Notes under the pieces: generated by a model
What the model was told of the DNA's origin: nothing
The model's input: only the letters and a program-made list of their open reading frames with translations
Databases searched by the model: none
Shown: positions 47,342-56,380 of the stretch, one piece after another
Numbering within the stretch: position 1 is the stretch's first letter
Layout of the letters: every line of letters starts with the position of its first letter
Assembly (NCBI RefSeq): GCF_033304595.1
Contig: NZ_CP116341.1
Span: forward strand, 105,001 to 169,000
Direction: 5' to 3'
From: Sporosarcina jeotgali
GTDB lineage: Bacteria; Bacillota; Bacilli; Bacillales_A; Planococcaceae
Length of the DNA stretch: 64,000 bases
Position numbers and translations under genes: made by a program

Positions 47342-48442
47342 GTGAAACAGTGGATGAAAGTAGGTTGGCTGTCGGTTATATTAGGTGTTTCGGTTGTACT
47401 TGGAGGATGCGCTGAGAAGGAAACAACGAAGCCTGCGCCAGTGACAAAGCCGAGCGATGGAGCTGAAACAGGTGAGCTTACACCGCTTGAAAAACGTACG
47501 AAAGTGGTTATCGCAGAAGATGGCGCGGCGTCCGGAGCTGGATTTTATATTGCGAAAGAACGCGGGTATTTCGATGATTATAACATTGACGTGGAATTTA
47601 CTGATTTCGCGAATAGTGACGATATGCTTCCAGCACTTGCTGCTGGGGAAGTCTCAATTGCCGGCGGAGTTTCTACAGCTTCGTTCTTCAACGCAATCGC
47701 TCAAGGCATCGATGTACGAATCATTGCGGATAAAGGGCACAATATGCCAGGCGAATCGTATTTCTCTTTCGTCATTGGCAATCACATGAAAGATGTCATT
47801 AAAGACTATCCAGACTTCAAAGGGAAAAAAATTGCGGTGTCTTCACGCAACTCGATAGATGGATACATCTACGAGGAAATGCTGAAGCATGCGGGCCTTA
47901 CAGAGGAGGATGTAGAATACGTCCATATCGCTGATTTTGGTGCAATGCTCGGTGCGATTGACTCAGGAACAATCGATGCTGCGCTCAATATCGAGCCGCT
48001 GATCGCACAGGGAATAGACAAAGGATTCCATGTGCGTTTCGGAGATGCAACGGACTATGCTCCAGAATCACAAATCGCGATGGTACTCGCATCACCCCAA
48101 TTCATGGAGGACGAAGAATTATCCATTCGCTTCATGGCGGCCTACTTACAAGGGGTTCGGGACTACAACGATGCATTCTTTGAAGAGGTAGATGAGGATG
48201 CAATCATCGACATCATGGTGAAGCATACAGCGCTGAAAGATGCGGAGTTATGGGATAAAGTCTTTGTAACGGGGCTGGATCCGGACGGAAAGATGTTCGT
48301 GGATGACATTCAAAAACAATATGACATGTATAAAGCAAACGGTGCGATTATTGGGGACATCGATTTCGACAAAGCGATTGACAGCAGTCTTGCAGAAGAA
48401 GCCGTTGAATTACTCGGGGAATATGAAGCTGCTAAGAAGTAA
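47342..48442 (+). CDS. NitT/TauT-type substrate-binding lipoprotein
   Basis: 366 aa, GTG start with AAAGGGGAAG upstream. Signal peptide with lipobox LGGC (about residue 23). NMT1/THI5-like fold: FYIAKERGYFDDYNIDVEF, GEVSIAGGVSTASFFNAIAQ and FKGKKIAVSSRNS, DGYIYEEMLKHAGL. Ligand not deducible; no riboswitch or biosynthetic neighbour narrows it. Confidence 0.9.
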   Translation: MKQWMKVGWLSVILGVSVVLGGCAEKETTKPAPVTKPSDGAETGELTPLEKRTKVVIAEDGAASGAGFYIAKERGYFDDYNIDVEFTDFANSDDMLPALAAGEVSIAGGVSTASFFNAIAQGIDVRIIADKGHNMPGESYFSFVIGNHMKDVIKDYPDFKGKKIAVSSRNSIDGYIYEEMLKHAGLTEEDVEYVHIADFGAMLGAIDSGTIDAALNIEPLIAQGIDKGFHVRFGDATDYAPESQIAMVLASPQFMEDEELSIRFMAAYLQGVRDYNDAFFEEVDEDAIIDIMVKHTALKDAELWDKVFVTGLDPDGKMFVDDIQKQYDMYKANGAIIGDIDFDKAIDSSLAEEAVELLGEYEAAKK

Positions 48443-48451
48443 TGAAACAGA

Positions 48452-48494
48452 CTGTCCGAAACGTCAGGTTGTCTGACGTTCGGGCAGTATTTTT
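48452..48494 (+). terminator. Bidirectional terminator
   Basis: CTGTCCGAAACGTCAG / CTGACGTTCGGGCAG followed by T5. Confidence 0.88.
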
Positions 48495-48513
48495 ATGGAG
48501 TTAGTCGCAATTG

Positions 48514-49458
48514 TCATTTGGCGGCAACAGCAGTTTGCCAGCTATGCAGTAACATGCCGATAATAATAACAGCGATACCGGCTAAAGACAGAGGACCTGG
48601 AAGCATCAGGTTAAGGAGCAGCATTTCACCGGCCATAGCAAATATAAGCTCTAGGGACTGTGTCGCTTCCACTGCAGCAAGTCGTCCCTGATCATGTTGG
48701 ACAAGATCCGTTGCCATGAAGAACAAAGTCGTGGCAATGACACCGGAACTCACCCCGACTACAAATGACTGACCAAGCTGACTGAGAGAAGGAAGCCCGG
48801 CAGTAATCCATGCATAGATTGCAAGCGCAAACCAGACAGGAACTGTCATCAAAGTCATGGCAAGTACCCGTTGAAACGTATCCAGTGATCCGCCTAACAG
48901 TTCCATCATCTTGCGGTTGCCGAGCGGGTAGGCGAAGGCCGCAACAAGAACAGGCAATGTCCCAAACGCGAGGGCTTTTCCTGTCACTGACTGCGCATGA
49001 GGGATTTGGATAAAGACCACCCCTGCAAGAATGACAAGTGAAATGATAAGTGATGGCAGGGGAATCCGCTGTCTAACCCGCTGTTGGCCGTTCGCTGTTT
49101 CTATGGTGATGAAAAACAGTGGAGCCAGTAACACTCCTGCTACAATCGTCAGCTGCCAAGTTCCAGCCAGCAGCCAGCCGGGGGCATATGCTGCTGAAAA
49201 AGTTAACGGACCATAAAATAGCACAAAGGCAACAAAGCTCCATGCAAAAAAGGGCCACGGTTTGGCCGTCATTTCACGCTTGACCGCCCCGAGACCCTTT
49301 CGTGCACCAACAATTGCAAAAAGAAACGGAACCATGAAGAAATAGCGGAGTGATGCACTCCACATCCAACTGCCCCCCGATAGTTCCATCGAGCGGTTGA
49401 GCACAAATGTAACCGCGAAAAAGACAGCGGCAAGTACGCCCAGCCAGATTCCTTTCAT
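48514..49458 (-). CDS. EmrE-like multidrug-resistance efflux transporter (DMT superfamily)
   Basis: 314 aa, ten helices. Start MKGIWLGVLAAVFFAVTFVL and end region VEATQSLELIFAMAGEMLLL match the PF13536 type of DMT transporters. RBS AAGGAGGCG. Starts 12 nt after the pepT stop and may be co-transcribed with it. Substrate unknown. Confidence 0.85.
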   Translation of the reverse strand: MKGIWLGVLAAVFFAVTFVLNRSMELSGGSWMWSASLRYFFMVPFLFAIVGARKGLGAVKREMTAKPWPFFAWSFVAFVLFYGPLTFSAAYAPGWLLAGTWQLTIVAGVLLAPLFFITIETANGQQRVRQRIPLPSLIISLVILAGVVFIQIPHAQSVTGKALAFGTLPVLVAAFAYPLGNRKMMELLGGSLDTFQRVLAMTLMTVPVWFALAIYAWITAGLPSLSQLGQSFVVGVSSGVIATTLFFMATDLVQHDQGRLAAVEATQSLELIFAMAGEMLLLNLMLPGPLSLAGIAVIIIGMLLHSWQTAVAAK

Positions 49459-49470
49459 GGTAACGCCTCC

Positions 49471-50697
49471 TTATGCACGGGATTCGTAAAGTTTTACAGC
49501 TTCAATAATGACTTGAGCCGCTTTTTCCATTGTCTCTGCAGATACAAATTCGTAGCGTCCGTGGAAGTTTTCTCCCCCGGCAAATATATTAGGCGTTGGA
49601 ATACCCATATAAGAAAGTTGTGATCCGTCAGTTCCGCCCCGAATCGGTTCAATAATGGATGAAATCTCTAAATTGTTGAATGCTTCGGAAATGATATCCA
49701 CGATTTCCATATGAGGCTTGATTTTCTCACCCATATTGAAGTACTGATTTTGCAATTCAAGCTCAACCGCTTCCTCGCCGTAATCAGATTGCATTTGTGA
49801 AACGGTATCGAAAAACAATTTCTTGCGTGCCTCATAGGAGTCCTTGTCGAAATCACGAATAATATATTCCAGCACTGTCTTCTCAACTGAACCGTGGATG
49901 TCCATTAAGTGAATGAATCCTTCACGTCCCTCTGTTAACTCAGGAATTTCTAAAGCAGGCATGGCCGCTTGAAATTCTTGTGCACGTAAAATGGAGTTCA
50001 CCATTTTCCCTTTTGCAGTGCCTGGATGAACGTTTGTTCCTTTGAATGTAACGCGTGCACCGGCTGCATTGAAGCTCTCATATTGCAATTCGCCAAGCGG
50101 ACCGCCGTCCATCGTATAAGCAAAGTCGACACCAAATGCTTCTACATCGAATTTGTGCGGGCCGCGTCCAATTTCCTCATCCGGTGTGAAAGCCACGCGT
50201 AATTTACCGTGCTTCACTTCAGGATGCTGTTGGAAATAAGCCATCGCCGTCATGATTTCTGCAATACCAGCTTTATCATCTGCGCCAAGCAGCGTTGTTC
50301 CATCCGTTGTAATCAACGTCTGACCGATATAATTTTGGAGTTCCGGGAAACGGCTGACAGAGAGAGTTGTGTTCTCATTCAACACTAGATCACTGCCTTC
50401 ATAGTTATCATGACGCTGCGGATTCACATTCTTACCTGTGAAATCAGGTGATGTATCCACGTGCGCTAAGAAGCCGATTACAGGGATCTCTTTGTCTGTA
50501 TTCGCAGGAAGTGTAGCAAACAAGTAGCCGTTCTCATCGAGCGTAATGTCTTCCATGCCTAGTGTTGTAAGCTCTTCCTTCAATAGATGCAGCAAATCCC
50601 ACTGGTTAGCAGTCGACGGTGTTGTCGAACTCTTTTCATCAGATTCAGTGTCAATCTTTGCATAGCGAATGAATCGTTCTAATAGCTGTTCTTTCAT
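49471..50697 (-). CDS. pepT: Peptidase T (tripeptide aminopeptidase)
   Basis: 408 aa from ATG 50697, the normal PepT length; a TTG eight codons upstream is the alternative. M20B di-zinc peptidase: [11 protein letters not shown] (about 77), [13 protein letters not shown] (bridging Asp, about 140), [12 protein letters not shown] with the catalytic Glu (about 175), DGG and a C-terminal GGTDGS plus [12 protein letters not shown] (about 378). Releases N-terminal residues from tripeptides. Confidence 0.95.
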   Translation of the reverse strand: MKEQLLERFIRYAKIDTESDEKSSTTPSTANQWDLLHLLKEELTTLGMEDITLDENGYLFATLPANTDKEIPVIGFLAHVDTSPDFTGKNVNPQRHDNYEGSDLVLNENTTLSVSRFPELQNYIGQTLITTDGTTLLGADDKAGIAEIMTAMAYFQQHPEVKHGKLRVAFTPDEEIGRGPHKFDVEAFGVDFAYTMDGGPLGELQYESFNAAGARVTFKGTNVHPGTAKGKMVNSILRAQEFQAAMPALEIPELTEGREGFIHLMDIHGSVEKTVLEYIIRDFDKDSYEARKKLFFDTVSQMQSDYGEEAVELELQNQYFNMGEKIKPHMEIVDIISEAFNNLEISSIIEPIRGGTDGSQLSYMGIPTPNIFAGGENFHGRYEFVSAETMEKAAQVIIEAVKLYESRA

Positions 50698-50826
50698 AAT
50701 ATCTAAAAAGTCCCCTTTCAAATCTATGTAGTAATAAGCGGCTGCATGTGTTTTTGAGAATGAACAGACGACAAAACCGACAGAACTAGTGCGATCTGCC
50801 GGAGGTTGAAGTCGGTGCGCTGTAGA

Positions 50827-51048
50827 TTATTCGACTGTGTAATTTTTATGAGCGACAACGGTTAGTGTGGAAGCGGCGCCAATCAGATCAGCGTCTTCTT
50901 CTGAAATTTCTACAATAACGGAGTTCTCTAAGATCTTGTGGATTGCCCCTACAACGAAAACATCATTACGTGTGAACGAAATCTTTTCGCCAATTTTACG
51001 CGCTGCGATAAAATCAGAGACAGGATGTTCCTTACGCGGAAAAGCCAA
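50827..51048 (-). CDS. DUF2187 family small protein (YkvS-like)
   Basis: 73 aa with a TTG start, chosen because GGAGGG lies 7 nt upstream; the longer frame has no RBS. KIGEKISFTRNDVFVVGAIH and ENSVIVEISEEDADLIG form a KOW/SH3-like barrel typical of the family. Unknown function. Confidence 0.8.
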   Translation of the reverse strand: MAFPRKEHPVSDFIAARKIGEKISFTRNDVFVVGAIHKILENSVIVEISEEDADLIGAASTLTVVAHKNYTVE

Positions 51049-51234
51049 ACGAATCCCTCCTCTAGTCTGTTTCGATCTCTTTAGAATTGTGAAGACCCAT
51101 GGCCATTCAGAAAAACAGACAGTGTGTCGTGCGGTTGGCCCGATGGTTTGGAACAATAAAATTTGTAATACTGCTATAAGTATAGCATAATTCGAACAAT
51201 TTCGCGCTTTTCATGTCGAAGGAAGTGGATTTGA

Positions 51235-51263
51235 TTGACGATATACCAGAAGGGGTATAACAT
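51235..51263 (+). promoter_or_regulatory. cstR promoter with overlapping operator
   Basis: -35 TTGACG (51235-51240), 17-bp spacer, -10 TAACAT. The spacer holds the imperfect palindrome ATACC-AGAAGG-GGTAT (51243-51258), resembling the TACCCC...GGGGTA operators of CsoR/CstR proteins. Autoregulation is expected. Confidence 0.68.
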
Positions 51264-51292
51264 GTACATAATGTTGAGAGGAGGCCAGATCC

Positions 51293-51559
51293 ATGGAATA
51301 CGATGCAAAAGTGGTGAATCGACTAAAAAGAATTGAAGGTCAAATTCGCGGAGTCCTGCGGATGATTGAAGCTGGTGATGAATGCAAAGACGTCATAACA
51401 CAGTTATCTGCGTCTCGCTCTGGAATCGATCGGACTATAGGGTTAATTGTAAGCACGAACCTGATTGCTTGTATGGAAAACGAAGAGTTGTCGGATAACC
51501 CGCAATCGAAAGAGGCACTTGTTAAAGAAGCTGTCGACTTACTAGTAAAGAGCCGCTAA
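51293..51559 (+). CDS. cstR: CstR-type persulfide-sensing repressor (CsoR family)
   Basis: 88 aa all-helical CsoR-family protein. C31 (GDECKDVITQLSAS) and C60 (STNLIACME) are present, but the His that copper-sensing CsoR uses four residues before the second Cys is Asn56. This C-N-C arrangement and overall sequence match S. aureus CstR, which senses reactive sulfur through a C31-C60 link and represses sulfide/persulfide detoxification genes. No cst operon follows here; RBS GAGAGGAGG. Confidence 0.85.
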   Translation: MEYDAKVVNRLKRIEGQIRGVLRMIEAGDECKDVITQLSASRSGIDRTIGLIVSTNLIACMENEELSDNPQSKEALVKEAVDLLVKSR

Positions 51560-51619
51560 CTGCGTGCTCTTTTTTTGTGGGATTAAACATTAAAGTCTTC
51601 TAACGGTTCTCTCATCAAG

Positions 51620-51832
51620 TCCTAATAAACATCACAGTTCTGGAAGAGTATGCATCAATTGCTTCTGTCATCGACCCAGCAAGCTTCACTGCACGTGTTA
51701 CTGAAGACAACGTGAATAACCCCACAATCTTGCTAACGGACGCGAGCAGTTCAAAAGCATCTACGTAAAACGCACAAACATGCTCAAAATCATCAACCTA
51801 AAAGGCGGCCAAATTTTCTACGGCACAGCTTA
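51620..51832 (+). pseudogene. Unidentified gene remnant
   Basis: Two adjacent frames carry protein-like sequence: EEYASIASVIDPASFTARVT then, after a frame change near 51740, REQFKSIYVKRTNMLKIINL and a KGGQIFYGTA-stop end. No RBS or start precedes it. It looks like the frameshifted 3' end of a gene I cannot name. Confidence 0.4.
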
Positions 51833-51847
51833 ATAATTAATTCTTAC

Positions 51848-51891
51848 CCGCAAACCAAAGTCTGCCCAGATTTTGGTTTGCGGTTTTTTTG
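51848..51891 (+). terminator. Terminator
   Basis: CCGCAAACCAAA / TTTGGTTTGCGG followed by T7. Confidence 0.88.
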
Positions 51892-52082
51892 TCCCTTTTC
51901 TGTGCAGTTGTTTGTCCTGCGAGAATCCGTTGACTGAAGGTGCAGGCGGCGGCTCCGGCGGAAATCGAACCCCGTTTAATTAGTAAACACGAAACTATCA
52001 AACAATTTTGATTTAACTGTTGACTTTCTATTTTCAAGCACGTATACTCAGTTCCAAGATGGAAAACTGAATAAGTCACAAA

Positions 52083-52250
52083 CTCTTATCAAGAGCGGCG
52101 GAGGGACTAGGCCCTGCGATGCCCGGCAACCGGCAAGCATACCAGCTTGCAAAGGTGCTACTTCCTACAGATCTATTGTTAGATCTGAAAGATAAGGGGA
52201 AGTGCCAGCAATGGCAGATCCTCTTCTATCGGTAGAAGGGGGTTTTTTTA
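52083..52250 (+). promoter_or_regulatory. SAM-I (S-box) riboswitch with terminator
   Basis: CTCTTATCAAGAG, CGGAGGGACTAGGCCC, GATGCCCGGCAACC and AAGGTGCTACTTCC occur in the S-box order, and the aptamer is closed by GATAAGGGG near 52200. The terminator CTTCTA-TCGG-TAGAAG plus T7 lies at 52219-52250. High SAM should terminate transcription upstream of metY. Confidence 0.95.
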
Positions 52251-52312
52251 GTTTCCCCATCACCCGTCCGGTGTGCGCAGTTCCATCAAACTAATTTCCG
52301 GAGGTTATGTAT

Positions 52313-53602
52313 ATGACAAATTTTCAACCCGAAACCCTGTTACTGCACGGTGGTCAAGAACCAGATCCAACGACTGGGTCACGAGCTCTTCCTATCCATA
52401 GAACTACATCATTCGTATTTCGTGATACGGACCATGCCAAGAATCTTTTCGCACTGCAAGAGGCTGGCAACATCTACACACGTATCACGAACCCGACAGT
52501 CGCTGTGTTTGAAGAACGCATCGCGTTACTTGAAGGGGGAACAGCAGCCGTTGCACTCTCATCAGGCATGGCGGCAATCGCATTCTCCATCTTGAACATT
52601 GCAGAAGCCGGTGACGAAATTATTGCAGCGTCCAACCTATATGGCGGTACGTACAATTTGTTCGCTGTAACGTTGCCGAAGTACGGGATTACTGTTAAAT
52701 TTGTCGACTCAACTGATCCGGAAAACTTCCGCAGTGCGATTACGGAAAAGACCAAAGGGATCTTCGCTGAAACAATTGGCAACCCGAGCCTGCAAGTGCT
52801 CGATATCGAAACGATTGCATCGATCGCGCACGAAAATGGCGTTCCGCTTTTAATCGACAATACATTTGCCTCCCCATACGGATGCAACCCGATTGAATTT
52901 GGTGCTGACGTTGTTATCCATTCTGCAACAAAGTGGATTGGCGGTCACGGAACGACAATCGGCGGAGTGGCAGTAGACGCAGGGAAGTTTGATTGGACAC
53001 AAGGAAGATTCCCAGGCTTCACAGAGCCGGACGAATCATATCATGGATTGCGTTACGGCATCGACACGGCAGGCGCTGCATTCGCGACAAAGCTCCGTGT
53101 TCAAGGACTGCGTGATTTCGGCCCGTGTCTCGATCCGGACAGTGCGTTCAACTTCCTGCAAGGCTTGGAGACGCTTCATCTGCGAATCCAGCGTCATGGG
53201 GAAAATGCTCAAAAGGTTGCGCAGTTCCTGAAAGAACATCCATCGGTTGACTGGGTTACCTACACGGGTCTCGACGATCATCCAACAGCAGATCTTGCTA
53301 AGAAATACATTAAAAATGGGGCAGGTTCTATTATTGTCTTCGGAATTAAAGGCGGACGTGACGCAGGACGCCGTGTAATCGATAACGTAGCCGTCTGGTC
53401 CCACGTAGCGAACGTCGGGGATGCAAAGTCGTTAATTATCCATCCGGCTTCTACGACGCATCAGCAGCTGTCTGGAGAGGACTTGAAAAATTCAGGGGTA
53501 ACAGAGGAACTCATTCGTCTCTCGGTCGGTCTTGAATCAGCAGAGGATATTATTGCAGATTTGAAACAAGCGATTGAAAAAGCAGTACCCGTTACTGCGT
53601 AA
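52313..53602 (+). CDS. metY: O-acetylhomoserine sulfhydrylase / Cys-Met metabolism PLP enzyme
   Basis: 429 aa from ATG 52313 (GGAGG spaced 8 nt). Start region [34 protein letters not shown], and PLP lysine in [18 protein letters not shown] (about 208). The 430-residue length and the 50-residue insertion after FPGFTEPD are typical of MetY rather than MetB/MetC. Makes homocysteine from O-acetylhomoserine and sulfide. Controlled by the SAM riboswitch. Confidence 0.93.
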   Translation: MTNFQPETLLLHGGQEPDPTTGSRALPIHRTTSFVFRDTDHAKNLFALQEAGNIYTRITNPTVAVFEERIALLEGGTAAVALSSGMAAIAFSILNIAEAGDEIIAASNLYGGTYNLFAVTLPKYGITVKFVDSTDPENFRSAITEKTKGIFAETIGNPSLQVLDIETIASIAHENGVPLLIDNTFASPYGCNPIEFGADVVIHSATKWIGGHGTTIGGVAVDAGKFDWTQGRFPGFTEPDESYHGLRYGIDTAGAAFATKLRVQGLRDFGPCLDPDSAFNFLQGLETLHLRIQRHGENAQKVAQFLKEHPSVDWVTYTGLDDHPTADLAKKYIKNGAGSIIVFGIKGGRDAGRRVIDNVAVWSHVANVGDAKSLIIHPASTTHQQLSGEDLKNSGVTEELIRLSVGLESAEDIIADLKQAIEKAVPVTA

Positions 53603-53609
53603 TTAACAC

Positions 53610-53647
53610 AAAAACACCGGAATCCTCATATGGATTCCGGTGTTTTA
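53610..53647 (+). terminator. Bidirectional terminator
   Basis: AAAACACCGGAATCC / GGATTCCGGTGTTTT, perfect 15-bp stem. Confidence 0.92.
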
Positions 53648-53651
53648 CTAG

Positions 53652-55148
53652 TTAATGTTTCGGACGTTTACTATGCTTCACGTCTTTTTGCAGCTCCTTA
53701 AAGAGCGCAGTGACCATAAACAGTATGATGAACGAAAACGGCAGTGCTGCGATAATAATCGTGTTCTGCAGCGCGGAAAGACCTCCGACAGATAGCAAAA
53801 TAATTGCAATACCTGATTGGATGAGCCCCCAAATCATTTTGACACTGTTAGGCGGGGTCAGCGAGCCGTATGTCGACTGCATTCCAAGAACAAAGGTCGC
53901 TGAATCCGCTGAAGTGATGAAAAACGACGTAATGAGCAGAATTGCAAATGCTGATGTTAACGTAGACCATGGCAGCTGACTAAACAGTTGGAAAACAACG
54001 ATCTCCGTGTTAGCAGAAGCTAAATCAGCAGCACCTGATTTCTGAATTTCAATCGCAGTTGTTCCGAACGCGGAGAACCAGATGAAACTAAGAATACTCG
54101 GTGCGAGCAATACCCCTACCATGAATTCACGGATGGTACGCCCTTTTGACACACGTGCGATGAACATACTGACGAATGGTGCCCAAGAGATCCACCAAGC
54201 CCAATAGAAGATTGTCCACGTGTCGAGCCATTCCCGATTCCCGGCATTCAGTGGAGCGGTACTTAAACTCAAGTCGATAAAGTCAGACACATAGCCTCCG
54301 ACTGAATCTGTAAAGATGTTCATGATGAGCAAAGTAGGTCCTAAGATGAGCATGAATCCAAGTAATGCCAGTGCTAATACTAGGTTCGTATTTGATAGGT
54401 ACCGAATTCCTTTGCTAAGTCCAGACCATGCAGACATGATGAACAGGACAGTAACAACAGAAATGATAATAAATTGGGACCGTATGCCGATTTCAAACCC
54501 GAACAAATAGTTCAGGCCGGCATTAATTTGAACAGCGCCAAAGCCGAGAGACGTGGCCACGCCGAATGACGTTGCAAAGACAGCGAGGACATCGATGATA
54601 GTTCCCCAGGGCCCTTTCATTTTGTCGCCAAAAATCGGCTTCAGTGTTGCTGAAATTAATCCTGGTTCCCCTTTGCGGAATTGGAAATACGCTAAGCATA
54701 GCGCTACGATTCCGTATAAAGCCCAAATGTGGATTCCATAATGAAGAAAAGTTTGACGCATGGATTCTCTGAAAGCCGCATTGGTTCCAGGCTCTGCAGT
54801 TGCAGGGTTTACCGCGAAATGTGAAAGTGGTTCAGCAGCGCCATAAAAGACGAGCCCGATCCCCATTCCAGCTGAAAACAGCATTGCAATCCAGGTGATT
54901 GTGGAGAATTGTGGACGATCCGTGTCTTTCCCTAATCGGATTTTTCCGTAGGGACTGAAGATTAAGTAGATACTGACGCCAACTAATAGCGTCATTAATA
55001 ACATGTAGTACCAACCGAATGCAGTGGACACGAAGTTTTTCACGATGCCGGTCCCAGCCTCAAAACGCTCTGGATCAATGACACCGTAGCCAACGGCCAA
55101 GACGATTAGACCAATCGTTATATAAAAGACATTTGATATTTTTCTCAT
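53652..55148 (-). CDS. BCCT-family glycine betaine transporter
   Basis: 498 aa, 12 helices. BCCT hallmarks: MLFSAGMGIGLVFYGAAEPL (about 90) and the Trp-rich substrate box FYWAWWISWAPFVSMFIARV (about 315-335). A charged C-terminal tail (ELQKDVKHSKRPKH) is typical of the osmosensing end. Probably OpuD-like uptake of glycine betaine. RBS TAAGGGGG. Complements the OpuC-type ABC system. Confidence 0.93.
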   Translation of the reverse strand: MRKISNVFYITIGLIVLAVGYGVIDPERFEAGTGIVKNFVSTAFGWYYMLLMTLLVGVSIYLIFSPYGKIRLGKDTDRPQFSTITWIAMLFSAGMGIGLVFYGAAEPLSHFAVNPATAEPGTNAAFRESMRQTFLHYGIHIWALYGIVALCLAYFQFRKGEPGLISATLKPIFGDKMKGPWGTIIDVLAVFATSFGVATSLGFGAVQINAGLNYLFGFEIGIRSQFIIISVVTVLFIMSAWSGLSKGIRYLSNTNLVLALALLGFMLILGPTLLIMNIFTDSVGGYVSDFIDLSLSTAPLNAGNREWLDTWTIFYWAWWISWAPFVSMFIARVSKGRTIREFMVGVLLAPSILSFIWFSAFGTTAIEIQKSGAADLASANTEIVVFQLFSQLPWSTLTSAFAILLITSFFITSADSATFVLGMQSTYGSLTPPNSVKMIWGLIQSGIAIILLSVGGLSALQNTIIIAALPFSFIILFMVTALFKELQKDVKHSKRPKH

Positions 55149-55450
55149 GGTTCCCCCTTAGTGACGATAGTTTTCACAAGCAGTTTACCACTATACTATT
55201 GATTATGAAGAAGTGCAACCGTATAGCCAGCGCGCCCGAGGGGAGTTCTAAGCTTATGGATTGTTTGTATTATTTACAGTATTCAATGAAGGTAAACCCA
55301 AAAGAGAGCTTTCCGTGAAATAAAGTTCAGGCATTGTCACAAAGCTGCGGGGAAATGCTCATAAACAAGTGCAGTTGTAGCCGATTCGTTGTGTCAGCAC
55401 GTGGAGTCTGGTGAAAACAAGCGGAGCGCTTCCAATTAGTTCCTAAATGG
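55149..55450. other. Upstream region of the BCCT gene
   Basis: Contains the expected minus-strand promoter region and, from about 55392, the first partial copy of the downstream repeat (GTGGAGTCTGGTG and GCGGAGCGCTTCC). No credible ORF. Confidence 0.5.
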
Positions 55451-56014
55451 GTGCGAGTTGTGTCCCGTGGCTGATTAATTCTCCTGTGTGGCCGATTGTT
55501 TGCTGGATGTGGCCGATTGTCTGCGCCATGTGGCTGATTCTTCTGGCTATGTGTCCGATTCTCTTCGGGATCTGTCCGATTCCCAGCGTCAGCAAGTGGA
55601 GTCTGGTGGAATTAGGCGGAGTGCTTCCAATTAATCCCTTAATGGATGCGAGTTGTGTCCCGTGGCTGATTAATTCTCCTGTGTGGCCGATTGTTTGCTG
55701 GATGTGGCCGATTGTCTGCGCCATGTGGCTGATTCTTCTGGCTATGTGTCCGATTCTCTTCGGGATCTGTCCGATTCCCAGCGTCAGCAAGTGGAGTCTG
55801 GTGGAATTAGGCGGAGTGCTTCCAATTAGTTCCTAAATGGGTGCGAGTTGTGTCCCGTGGCTGATTAATTCTGCTGTGTGGCCGATTGTCTGCGCCATGT
55901 GGCTGATTCTTCTGGCTATGTGTCCGATTCTCTTCGGGATCTGTCCGATTCGCTGTGATGGCAGGTGGAGTCTGGTGGAAACAAGCGGAGCGCTTCCAAT
56001 GAATCCTTAACATT
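55451..56014. repeat. 195-bp tandem repeat built of 21-bp units (array 3)
   Basis: Three head-to-tail copies (55451-55645, 55646-55840, 55841-56014). The third lacks exactly one 21-bp unit. Each copy contains 21-bp subunits with the core TGTGGCCGATT(G/C)T and a variable remainder, then a block GTGGAGTCTGGTGGAA...GCGGAG.GCTTCCAAT that can form a hairpin. Copies 1 and 2 are nearly identical, indicating recent amplification. Because 21 is a multiple of 3, long shadow ORFs run across both strands. They lack RBSs and I do not call them genes. Confidence 0.9.
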
Positions 56015-56089
56015 CCTTGAAAGGTGTCCACTGCTTGAATTATTCACCAAGAGTACCGCCTTCCGCGCCTATAGCCCATTCATCACAAT

Positions 56090-56138
56090 AAAAAACGGAA
56101 GAGTCATCAGTTCATGACTGATGACTCCCCCGTTTTTT
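56090..56138 (-). terminator. Terminator of the queT operon
   Basis: AAAAACGG..AGTCATCAG / CTGATGACT..CCGTTTTT stem. Confidence 0.88.
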
Positions 56139-56367
56139 AATCTTCATCTTTAATGTCGCGATCGGGCGGTATTGGTTCACTCCGCCACTCATCGATTTGC
56201 TGCTTAAGCTGCTCCAGCTGTTCAAAGTAGAGACCAAATTGGCTTTCATTGATCAAGAATTGGGTACCGTCGTGGACGGAACGGATTCGCTTGTCCAATA
56301 CATATTGTCGGACCTGCTCAACCGGCATTCCTAATTTGACAGCAGTCTCTTCAATCGTCAGATACAT
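56137..56367 (-). CDS. Excisionase-like small DNA-binding protein
   Basis: 76 aa. N-terminal MerR/Xis-type winged HTH (YLTIEETAVKLGMPVEQVRQ, about 2-21, then RIRSVHDGTQFLI wing), followed by an amphipathic helix (FEQLEQLKQQIDEWR) likely for dimerisation. RBS GGAGGATGAAGG. Begins 13 nt after queT. There is no integrase nearby, so a regulatory rather than excision role is likely. Confidence 0.75.
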   Translation of the reverse strand: MYLTIEETAVKLGMPVEQVRQYVLDKRIRSVHDGTQFLINESQFGLYFEQLEQLKQQIDEWRSEPIPPDRDIKDED

Positions 56368-56380
56368 CCTTCATCCTCCG

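Noticed and set aside
45721..48442. Thiamine-precursor (ThiXYZ) transporter
   Set aside because: No TPP riboswitch precedes the operon and no thiamine gene is adjacent; substrate left open.
51940..51975. tRNA/tmRNA T-arm-like GGTTCGATTTCC on the minus strand, possible attachment site
   Set aside because: No cloverleaf or tmRNA body surrounds it and no integrase is nearby.
51837..52079. 80-codon minus-strand ORF over the terminator and metY leader
   Set aside because: It lies across a strong terminator, has no RBS and is unlike any protein I recognise.
55443..55836. Two repetitive proteins of 115 and 129 codons on opposite strands
   Set aside because: Frames stay open only because the repeat unit is a multiple of 3; no RBS, and starts and stops fall inside repeat copies.
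56137..56367. Prophage or genomic island boundary suggested by an excisionase-like gene
   Set aside because: No integrase, att repeats or phage genes are near; the gene sits in the queT operon.
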